NCBI GenBank assembly: GCA_963931865.1
Contig: OZ007507.1
Coordinates: 2,634,077 to 2,698,076 of the forward strand
Length of the DNA stretch: 64,000 nt
Origin: Axinella damicornis
Taxonomy: Eukaryota > Porifera > Demospongiae > Axinellida > Axinellidae
Direction of reading: 5' to 3'
In this document: positions 45,901 through 57,900 of the stretch, in pieces
How the letters are laid out: each line of letters opens with the position of its first letter
Position numbering within the stretch: the first letter of the stretch is position 1
Notes under the pieces: model-generated
What the model saw: only the letters and a program-made list of their open reading frames with translations
Database searches by the model: none
Told to the model about the DNA's origin: nothing
Translations under genes and position numbers: made by a program

Positions 45901-48900
45901 TTCTGGGGCAACCCGTAGAGGGAAGCAAGAATGTTGGGTAAGTCAGGCAGAAGTTTGCTGTAACAATTGGCGAGTCCTAGAAGTGACTTCAGCTTGGTAA
46001 CGTCTTGATGCGTGGGAGCACTCTGGTTTGTCTGTGATTGGTGGGGATCCTGTACCCCAAGTATTCCGCTGATGACATGAGCAGTCGTCTCGTTTGAGTC
46101 TTAAGGCTTCATCGATGTTCTTCCACCATCTTGCCCGACATCGTGCATGTGCTCCTGGCAGGCCTGGTATGCCCTGCAAGAGGTTCTCCCCGATGCGTTG
46201 GAAGCTGAGGAGGTAGACATGAATTGTAGTCGCTCAGACTCTTCTGTAAGAAGGAAAAAATCATTTGATCTGAGAAGGGGTGGAATAATGCAACCCCCCC
46301 ACTACATGATCAAATAAAATTGACCTCCACACCATAATGACCAGACTGTTCACATGATACAGTGTAAAGATGTTTATGAGTACATACTTGCTGAATGGTT
46401 GGTCGAGGAGAACTTGCTTGTAGGCATGTGCTAATTCAAGCTTCTGAACACGTCCTTGATCCTCAGCAAGGGATAAGAGTCAATCCTCAATCATTTTCCC
46501 GCCTCGTCGTTCATCTCGTCCATAAATTCTTTCAGTGCCAGGACTGAGGGCATCTTTGTAGCAGTTGGTTATAAGCTCGCTCTTTGTGGAGGCTTCCACT
46601 TGCTCTGGACGGTGGCAATCCCAAGCAACTGCTTCACTGTCTCCCACGAGAGGAGAGCTCTTTGGCTTGGCTATGGTGCAGCATTATTCAATGTAGGTGC
46701 CTGGGGTGTCAAGACATCCTTGATCACTCCACGATGTGTCCTTGATCACTCCACGAGTGAAAACCTCCTCACTGGCACTGGGAAGGGTTGCTCACTGCTT
46801 GGTGGCATCGACAACATCATTTGCCGCAAAGTACTGCTTTGCCCGCCTACCCGTTCAATGTACGTAGGATGTCTAGTCATCCTTGATAGAGTGAAATATT
46901 CGTGTGTAGCCACTTTCCTTGTCGCCTGAATATAACTATCTGAGTACTACCTGAGCTACATACATACGTGTACGTAAAGCTAGCTAGTTTGCAGTTATGT
47001 AATACTACTCCACACAGGATGATTAGTTTTGTATCATCACTTATGCCACCCTGGCGATGTCTGGCCAGTGCATCTCACTACCTCAACTTCAAGGAGCAAT
47101 GCTCGCGAGTCAAGAGACTTCATCTCAGCACAGATACCTCTGCGCTCTGTTGCCTTCAAAACACAAGTCCTTTTATTAGCTAGAACCTAAATTCACTGGC
47201 ATGCTTCCGATGCTAACCTTCACATCCATCTCCAGCGGTATCTTCACATATTGAGCCCGTGCTCACCATATCTTCCCCTTGGCCTCTCAGTACACGTCCC
47301 AAAATGCGTCACTATTATACATCACCCACGTGTAGCTTGAGCATGCGCTTACCACTATACATGTACACTTCCACACTTCCATATTTGGTGTTACTAAAAT
47401 TAGCATCCGACTGCGCCATGTTTGAATTTCACTGTCTATAGTAGTCACATGCTCCCTCACTGGCTTTGCCAGCTCAATGCTGTTCTGCTACAATATTATT
47501 TGCCGTATATATAACTGGAATTTTGTTCACAATTGAATGTAAATTTGTACCATAAAATTTGTTCCCGCAGTCACATTGACAGTTGGATCTACGTATATTG
47601 CCACAAGTGCATATCTATATAATAGCTACTATGTTGTTCCAAGTGCCGTAGGACTTTTTTGATTGCTATAACGTTTGTTTTGAAACACAGAGCGCACTAC
47701 ACATGCATAATGTGCCTTCAAAACTTGGAAACGCAATGTATTTACTACATGTATGATTCCTGTAGTGTATATTCTGTGAGACTTAAATCACTTTAAGAAT
47801 CCAACACCTTTGAATGGCAATTTTATTCTTTGCAGGTTTAGAGGAAGACTTTAGCATTTGGAGGAGAAACTTTGTCAGGGAGGTCTTCCCAGTGCTGAAA
47901 GGAGAGGTCATAGTTCAAGAGCTCGTGGACAGATTGTCATCTGCTGGCAGTGGAGCATGTGCATGTGGAAAGCAGACTTGTCAGTGCAGCGGAAGCCATG
48001 GGAAGGCTACACACACAGGAAAGGTTGGTTAACATTAACATTATTAAGTATGGTACGCGTCTTTAAATGGATGCCAAAATTTCAAATGCTATCCGACAGA
48101 ATTTATGGTTCAGCGAAAATCGGAAGGCTACTTCTGAGAATTGGAAACTTTCTTCCAAATATGCGGAAGGCTTCTTCTAAACAGCGTTACATGTAGCTTT
48201 GTATGTACCTAAAGTCTCTGAAAGACAGTGCAGCTTTGCTTACAGGTCTTCCGGAGCCGTGTTTGTAACGGAAACCCGGACCAGCATCAATTTTAAAGAC
48301 GCATACCATATATAGTATTACTGTGGATGGTGGTGTGCATTTGATGAAACTCTCCAAACTTACCAACGTAATTATATCCTGTCCTGCTTCTCCAGGTTCT
48401 GTATGAGTCTTCAAGTGAGGAGGAGAGTGATGGAGAGGTGGAGGGTGAGGGGGGTGCGTCAAAATCGTCCAATGACATTGTTGATCTTGAGGACATGGGC
48501 AAAGTAGTGCATAAAATGAAGGCGGCGAAGACCCGCCGGACAGAGGAGGAGGATGCGATGAGGAGGGGGTCCGAGGCGAGGGAAATGGTGACCCCAGTGC
48601 TGAAAAAGGCTCTCACCAAACAAGGCAAGTGTGACTAGTATACAGACGCTAGCAGCTGGCATGGCCCCAGATAGTGTTAGGGTTAACCGTGTCAGCAAAC
48701 AGTACGTATCTATAGAGAGAGAGATTACTTTGTTGAGTATTTGTATGGAGCCTCCAAGGAGTTGAAATGCCAACGAGTACCAAGTGCTGGTATGTAGCTG
48801 TGCTGATCGTTCTGTTATGGCAGGTAAATTTTCACCACTGGAAAATCAGCACTTGTCCTTGGAATGCACACCAACACTTCACTGAAATGTGTTTTCTTGG

Positions 48901-51900
48901 TTACTTTGCCTCAAATTGGAAGGCTTCTTCAGAGAATTGGAAGGCTTTCTTGTCATTAACGATGTGTACAGATTACAAAACTTTACCTCAGGTGAGGTTT
49001 TCAATTTCAGATGATACAAATACATGTACGTTGAAATGCAGTCTGCTGGTGAACTGTTTCATGCTGTGATGAGCATGTACACTTAGTAAGGTGCTAATTC
49101 ACTATACTGGGTACACATGCACACACGATTGTACTTCCCGTAGGCTATCGTATTGTTGGTTCCCACTCCGGAGTGAAGCTGTGCCGTTGGACCAAGTCGA
49201 TGCTGCGAGGGAGGGGAGGGTGCTACAAGCACACCTTCTATGGTATTGAGAGCCATCGATGCATGGAGACCACCCCTAGCCTTGCCTGTGCCAACAAGTG
49301 TGTCTTCTGCTGGAGGTATGTGATGGAGTGGTAGCCGTGCTGCTCCTCTGTGGTTTGTAATGGTGGTTTGAAAACTAACTTGAACTTACAACAGTTAATA
49401 TTAACATTTAGTGAGCACTTGGTCTTGGGGATTTGTGGTTTCATCGTTATGACTGAGGTTACTTGCTGAATCCCACCTCTCTCTCATCCCATCCCTCCCC
49501 TCCTTCCCCTTCCCTCCCTCCTCTCTCCCTCCCTCCCTCCCTCCCTCCCCCTCCCTCCCTCCCTCCCCTCCCTCCCCTCCCTCCCTCCCTCCCTCCCTCC
49601 CTCCCTCCCCTCCCTCCCTCCCTCCCTCCCCTCCCTCCCTCCCTCCCTCCCTCCCTCCCTCCCTCCCCTCCCCTCCCTCCCTCCCTCCCTCCCTCCTCCC
49701 TCCCTCCCTCCCTCCCTCCCTCCCTCCCTCTCTCCCCTCCCTCTCCCTCCCTCCCTCCCTCCCTCCCTCCCCTCCCCTCCCCTCCCTCCCTCCCTCCCTC
49801 CCTCCCTCCCTCCCTCCCTCCCTCCCCTCCCTCCCTCCCTCCCTCCCCCCTCCCTCCCTCCTCCCTCCCTCCCTCCCTCCCTCCCTCCCTCCCTCCCTCC
49901 CTCCCTCCCTCCCTCCCTCTCTCTCCCCTCCCTCCCTCCCTCCCTCCCTCCCTCCCTCCCTCTCTCTCCCCTCCCTCTCCCTCCCTCCCTCCCTCCCTCC
50001 CTCCCTCCCTCCCTCCCTCCCTCCCTCCCTCCCCCCCTCCCTCCCTCCTCCCTCCCTCCCTCCCTCCCTCCCTCTCTCCCCTCCCTCTCCCTCCCTCCCT
50101 CCCTCGCTCCCTCCCTTCCCCCCTTCATACCTTCCTCTCTTCATACCTCCCTTACTTCCTCCCTCCCTCCCTCCCTCCCTCCCTCCCTTCCTACCCCCTT
50201 CCTCCCTAGGCACCACACTAACCCGGTAGGGACAGAGTGGCGTTGGAAGATGGACAGTCCTGAGACTATCCTGAAGGGAGCACTGGAGAACCACTACCAA
50301 ATGATCAAGCAGTTCAGAGGTTGGTCAGCATCTATTCACCTGGATTCCAGTCACGTCACCTTATCTGTCAACTGCATAGGGCTGTGGTCTGTTCTATAGT
50401 TCACATAACATCAACTTGTGTGCCGCCAGTGCTTGTGCATGGCTGCATATGACAGAGAAATATCACATGCACAAAGCAGCAGTGTCGAACTGTCCAGCAA
50501 CAGAACGTATATGAGTGTAAGCTGTTCATTCGGGCTCACTCCACCATCAAGCTGTACCAGCCTGGCTGACGTGCATGCCCTTTGGGATGGGTATGGTAGT
50601 AGATCTTTGCAACAAGTATAAGAGTTTGGGTTATATACACGTGTATCGTGCAGAAGATGCGTCGTGAGAAGCAAGGTGTGTGCACAGACGTTGTGGAACT
50701 GGATATAAGGGTGAACATGTGCAGAAATAGCTGTCAGAACGTTTTAGGTCCTCCAATCTGCAGACAGTCCATATGAAGCAGATTCGTATAATATGCTTGG
50801 GCTCATAAACATCACCTGTCTTGTTTCCCACTCGACAATTATATGTTCTTAGTGTAAGGCATCCTATGGTTGATTTTTTGTCTCGGCACCGAAGTGCCGA
50901 GACACAGTGCTGGATACGTAGGTACGTACGTGGTACGTACGTACGTACGTCACTTTTCGCAATGCGCCCGCGCAAGTGCAGCAATCTGCTTTACACTCTT
51001 AATAGGATGTCAAACGTATTTATAGCCTGCAAGTAGATCTCAAAAAGTGATTATGGGTTTTGCTTTGCTGCCACTCACCAAGACTGTGGCTATGTAAATC
51101 ACAGGACAATGAATACTCACTCATCCATATGCAGTGTGCAGCTCTAGCTAACTAGCTGCTGAAAGAATTGGCCAAGGTGTTCTCTAGGTCCATTTGTGAA
51201 TTAAAACGGCCCAACTGGCTCTGACTAAACATCAAGCCCAGACACGACCATACTGCTTTCACCCTTTGGGTGAACATTCCCACCTCATGCACCCTGACCC
51301 ACCCCGGATCACACAGAACCTCCAAGGATACTGACGCTGACTTCAGCTGAAAGTCTCATAGCTAACAAGATTTGCAGTCATAAAGGGTTAAACAACTGCC
51401 ATGTCCTCTGCATGATTGTAGATGATACCAAGTCGTGCCGAGACGCATCAAGTCTTTTAAAGACTCACTTGTTCCTCAAGTACCCACTTTCCAACCAGTT
51501 ATGACAATTACAATGTGGGATTCTCTAAAAGTATTATTATATACATCAGTATAAAAACTCCATCAAATGGCTATGTCAAATCATAAGATCCACATTCAAC
51601 AGTACTCGAGCTAGCTGTGTCCTAAACTAACTACCTTCAGTGCTTCACCAGCTCCTTGTACTAAGCAACTGTACCTTCACTAGCAAACCATGACAGGATG
51701 TTCCTATCTGTGTTTCATTATTACTTGTGCTGTGATGGCAAGATTAAGTGTGCCAATCTCTTGTGCGAATGCTGACCATCTTCCGTCACCAGGTCCGTAG
51801 CTACTTTTGCCAATGCCACTCAAGTAGACATTGTTTGCTGGGTTTGCTGGGTCAATGATGCGTGGAGGGTCAGGAAGGAGATCACGGTAGGAGAGTTTCA

Positions 51901-54900
51901 CTGGGTCTGACCCTGGGATAGTGAGACTGCATGGAAAGAGTTATACATGTATTTTTCAGTAGCCTCATCCTTCATATCTGTCCCAGACTTGTCTCGCAGC
52001 TTTGGGAAACCTGGGATGACTTTGAACTTGAGACAGTACCACCATGACATCACTGTAATTAAGCTTTAGTAGCTCTGAGCATTCCGTGGTGTGTAAAATC
52101 ATCTCAGGATTTCCTTCCCCAGAGCTGCAAAACAAAATCTGTGATGGAATGCCTGGGTGCGAGGCTAGTACTTCAGCACTAAGACCAGCTAGCATGTACG
52201 TCGGACAGTGTCGAAACAAGTCACAAACTGGAGTCCTACTAGTACTTGTGACGAATCATATACTTTCACTCATGATGAACATTTTGTATAATGATTTTAA
52301 ACACTTACTCAAGTGTCCTGTCTTCACTAGCTTGTTTTACCAACTTTTGGACTTCCTGTGTTGTTCTGCAAGAGTACGTATATATATAGGTGAGATCACA
52401 TCCACTGTCTCATTTGTATACATAGATCATAGGCTTGCATTTACCTGCTGGCCAAATGCTTGAATGTATTTTGATATTCACCACCAACTCGATTGTATGC
52501 TGTTATCACCAGCAAAGATATGAGGAATGACTTTGGCCGAGAGTCCTTGCTTCCTTCCCACTTTACATTTCTCCAAGCTTTCATTCTGCGAATAAGCTCC
52601 TTTACCTGTGGAGTTTACTGTTGAAATAGATTGCAGATATTTCAACATTGCGGCTTACCCTTTGTGGTTGGTGTCTGATGAAGTCAGTCTGCAGCTTTGA
52701 AGCACCTGCTGAAAACCTGTATATGTAACATGGGAGCAGCCTAACTAGGACGGGTGGGTTACACCAGGAGCTTATGAGTGGGCTCCTGATTACACTTGTT
52801 ACAAATCTGCATACTTGGTTCCTGGTTACCATGGAAACAGTATTTGAACTTCCATATGGTTTTTAGGTCTCTCCCTTGTGTGCTAGTATGAGACAATCCA
52901 ACAATTGACTAGATGATAATGCAGTCTTTGATGGCTCTACTAACTAGCCTTGCAAGGCTATATGCAATAATTAAGCCTTGGTGTGTTACACTACAGGCCA
53001 CTTACATGAGCCGTCTGACTGGGGGGTGGATGGTCTGCAAGAAGCTCAAGAGTTCCCCTTCTCTCCAGTATGGACTTAAAAGTAAATCCACATCGAGTGT
53101 GTTCCCATTTGGAAGAATATAGCCAAATTTCAGAGCAACGTCTGTGAAACCTTCGTGGTTGTACTCATCACCCAGCTTCTCACTCAGATAGTCATCGATC
53201 TTTTCAAGAATGTCCGTGTAATTGCCATTCTCTGCAGCTCTAGCACGATCAATGCCTGCAGGTATGAATCAGAATCATGACTGTATTCAGTTCTTGCATC
53301 AACAAAATGAGTGCTACGGCATTCCACTGGTGAAATTAATCAACACTTTGAAGTTGCATATTACACTCCTGGTAGGGGAAAAATTGTGCCGCGTAAATAA
53401 TATAATTAACATAATTAATATCATGTTTGAGTACTTAGGATTGGCCTACAGAGATTCTGACTACACATGTACTGACCTGAACGTAAAAGTTGCTGCCAAA
53501 ACTCACCTTGGTGGTGGAGATATGAGCGATTTTGTCTCGCCTTGGCCGCCATTGCTGGAGCGCTCCATCGACTTCCGGTGGCAGTACCGTTCTTAGGAAA
53601 GGCACGCGAAGATTCTGACCACACGGCCGTGATCGCTGTCGTTCACTGACGCTTACATGCCGAAACTCACCGTGCTGGCTAAGTTGTGAGTGCTGTAATA
53701 ATGTCTTGTCTTCCTTTTGGTCGCCATTGCTCGCGATCGGCTGAGCGTGGTTGCCACGTGGCATGTGCGTTAATTGGAACGAATTGCGCTACGGCGAGTC
53801 GCAACTGGGGTTGCAACGTGGCTACCAGGAGTGCGGTTGCCCCTCGTAACTCTTCTCAGCTAATTTTAGGTGTCCAACATTTGTCACATCATAAAATGCT
53901 GCAGCAGCGTCATAAATTGGTATATTCCCTTTGAACTTGTTTGCAGCCCTGACAGACTAACCGGTAGGTTGACTAACTAACTAACTACACACAATGTACT
54001 TACTTCGTGAATACAACACCAAGTCAATGTCATAGTGCCCTGGGACAGATGTTCCATGCCCTAATGATCCTCCTTTGAAGACCTCTGTTGTCTCAATCCC
54101 TACTTCCTGTTGAAAGGCTTTCTGTTGGGTGGATACATGTAGGTACGTAGTAGTATAAGCTGACCACTAGTACGTACCTCAGCCACAATTCATCTTGCAA
54201 CTGGTTTACCTCACAACTGGTTTACCTTCCTGAGAGCACTGACCACTCTGTTCACTACTTTTTTGGCTTCCTTCACTCTTGGGGAAGACTGCTTTCTCTT
54301 TTTTCTTTTTCCAAGACCTTGTAGCACTCCAACGTTACTGGCCATATTGAGATTCTACCCAAGAAATCGGCCTACGTACAGGGCAATGCACATCCTGTTT
54401 ACAGGAATTCTGGATATCTGGTAATGAATGCTATGTCGCCTGTATTCATGAATAATGTACCCATGATGAATTCAATTTGAAGTTCTAAGAAATACCCATT
54501 GGTAGGGATATTGCCTTCAGTATATAGTAGGTAGTTACTCACACACTCACTCGTGCTGCACCAATATTTTCTTGGTCATAATGATTGATAGCCAGAGGCA
54601 CCTGTACATGTAGTGTTGATAGGCACCTACTTGACGAACTTCAGTAGAGTTCAAATGTGTCATTTGGCTGCTGTTTAGCTGAGATTGGTCTATCCTTCCA
54701 GTTGCAGTGTGCTTTTGGTAGGTCAAAGTGTCATTGTCTTGCAACCAACTAAACAGCATACATACCTTACTAGGTATATATATAATTCCAATATCAGTTT
54801 GTACAAGGAACACAATACTACGTACTCTGTACTAGCTAATTTATTCTTGTATAGCAACCACTATAGTCTCTTCATGTTCATGCACTTCACTGTTATCAAA

Positions 54901-57900
54901 TCTCTTCAATTGTCTTTGTGAGATCGAGTGTTCCAATTTTTCTTTTGAACACAGTCCAGTTGCCATCTCCTGGTTCGTAGTCACAGGCCCTCTCATTTGG
55001 ACGGTAGCTGCTAATCCCTGTTTCGTACAGGTCATTGGCTGGGTTGGCTGGGTCAACAATGCGAGGACGAGCAGGGAGGAGGTTTGGGTAGTCACGCCGT
55101 TTGTACATATCCTCCCAGTAGATGCTGTTTCAAGATAGAGATTGAATTATAACATCTATACTTCTGAACTAGTTATTACTGCAGAATCAGTACCATCAAG
55201 ACATGACTATCCATTTCCCCTGGGTATGCTTAGATTGAAGGTTGAATTCTCATTCTTTTGGGGGGAGTTGAAAGTTTGGGAAGGGGGTCATGGGTATAAG
55301 GTTGCCACAACCATAGTTTTACAAGTTGTTGGGTTGATGCACTGACTATTATTGATGGACTTACTCCATGTTGTCATGGTTGTGGATCAGTGTCACAAGT
55401 TCAGCAGTGGTCCTAAAAGGAGGAATTCTCTTATAACTTGCTTCAACCAAACTGTGTTAAATTACTTACAGGTACCTGTACGTATACACAGCAGATAAGC
55501 CTCTATCACTTTCACTTACTGTTGGGCAATTGCCTGTGTGTGTTGTGTGCTGACTTTTGTAGATGCTTTCTCGTAAGCATGTAGCACTAGCAAGGAGATG
55601 AGGTAGGACTTGGGCCTCCCAGTACCACCAGCACCCTTGGGCCACACCTTGTTCCTCCAGGCCTTTGCCCTGCGGATGAACTCCTTCACCTGTGCCACCA
55701 GCAATTTCATGCACAAAATTGAGCTGAATCATCATTCAGATGGAACTACTCATAAGTCTGCAATAACCTGATTAGGCTTTGATTGAAAGAACTGTACTTG
55801 CCACTTGGCAGCATTCACTGAGAACCTGCAGTTGATAGGTGGAGGTTGTTTGGTGCAGGCTTTATCAAGCAGAGGTCGTGAATATAATAATAAAGTATCA
55901 GCGACTAACCGAAAGTGTCTGTCCCTTGGAACTGTCTTAAGGAAGTTGTAGAGCAGCTTCGGGTTGGACCAGTAGGGGCTCAGAAGTAGATCAACTTCAA
56001 TCGTCCCATCGTACACAAACTGCACCGCATGTGGTGTGTTTTTCTCGAACCTAAACCTCCGTCCCAAAGTCTGTTGAAGGAACAGCTTCAGCTTATCCAG
56101 CCATGCGTCGTAGCCATTCTGCTCCACTGTGTACTGGTTGATGTCTGCAGAGATGTTAAACTTTTCAGATTGTACTAGAAGTTTGATTTAGAACCAAAAG
56201 AATATTAGATAAGTTTTATCCCTCAAAGTGATTAGAGTAGTGCAACTCACCTGTGGAGTAAAGCACGAGGTCCAGGTCAAACTCTCCGGGGACTGCAGTG
56301 CCGTGTCCCAGGGACCCTGACTTCACTATCTCATTGACTGTAATTCCGACACTTCTCTTGAGGTTTTGCTGGAAGAGAGCATTGGAGTGTGGAACTGTGA
56401 TAATCACGGTCATGTAGTGTGTATGTCAAGTGCAAATGTGTAAGGCTATTTTCATGATAACTTGCAAGCAAGCCAGTGCTCAACCTGGCTAGCTATTAGT
56501 CTCCCCATACGGCTAGCTATTAGTCTCCCCATACGGCTAGCTATTAGTCTCCCCATACCTCCTCCTTGGACCAGGGTGTGGCTAGCTGGACTAGCTATCT
56601 GTGCTGGAATACCTGAAGATGGTAGCTAGCTTACTTATGTAGACTGTACCTGCAGATGCCGCACCAGTTCATCCACAGCTCTTCTAGCTTCTTCAAACTC
56701 ATAGGATGCTTGTGGCTGTGCCATGTCCGAGGTCACTCCAGTCGTACACTGCTGTAGATTGGTTTTTCACTGTAACTCAATCTTTGGCTTCGTCTGACAG
56801 AGCTATATTGCATATACCCAATCAGATATCCAGCTGGAGAGATACGCTTTTATACTAGGTTTTTACTAGGTTTTTACCGAGAAACTCTCCTGGCTGTCTG
56901 TGATATAGATTTACCTAGAAGCTCAAGGATATTAATAGTTACTGGGAGTTACCATATACTCAGTAAACAGGTTAATGAATACTCTTAACATTGCACTGGA
57001 ATGCTATGGGGACAACCCATGCAGCTGTAACTTTCAGGTTACTCAGAATAGCACCGATAAGCAGTGTTCTTCAAGTTGCTCTCTGTATACACTATTAGTG
57101 TGGAGTTCCTGGACTCTGTGGAGTAGGTAAATTACTCCTTCACCAGAATACCTAACTTGATCAAGGGAGTTGAAAAGGCATGTACTTACTCCTTTTGTTT
57201 GTGTGCAACATAGCCACACCCATTCCATGACACCCGTTCCATGACACCCAGTCCATGACACCTTCGTGTTATATGATGCACAGTGCTCCCACATCCTCTG
57301 TTTTTTTTAATTTTTATGAGGGTAACTTACGTACCTGGGAATGTTAATCTAAGTATGCGAGTACTTGGGCTGTGTATACACAAGGTCTGGGTGCAAGGAA
57401 TACTTTAGTGAATGTTGGAGCTGATGAACACAGACATAAATGGTATAAAACAGACATTTCTTTCATAATAAACAGATTGTTTAACTGGTCAGTTGTGTGT
57501 TAAACCCAGTGTTCAACAGGTTTACTCAAGTCCAGTGTGTGAATGATTCTCTTGAAAACGCTCCAGTTTCCGTCCCCTGGCTCAAAGTCGCTGTGCCTCT
57601 CGTAGGCACTGTAGTGGCCTATGCCTGTCTTGTACAGGTTGTTGGCTGGGTTTGCGGGATCAATGATGCGAGGGACACCCGACGGGACGAGAGCAGGATA
57701 CTGGCGAAGGGAGTAACACTGTTCCCAGTATATGCTGAGGGTTAAAAGGAGAGCCATGATGCTATGAGAAGGACAGTGATGTCCTATCCCTGCACTGGTG
57801 AAGTAAGACTAGCTACGTACTTGACAATTTTAACACAGTCGAAAATGAAATCTTGTAATTGCAAGCATTATGATACAGTAAGTACTTACTCAATTGTAGT

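Noticed and set aside
49401..50300. Open frames of 214-299 residues on both strands (Gly/Arg/Glu-rich and Pro/Ser/Leu-rich).
   Set aside because: They are translations of the (CCCT)n tract, open because the repeat lacks stops. TYW1 exon 8 begins where the tract ends.
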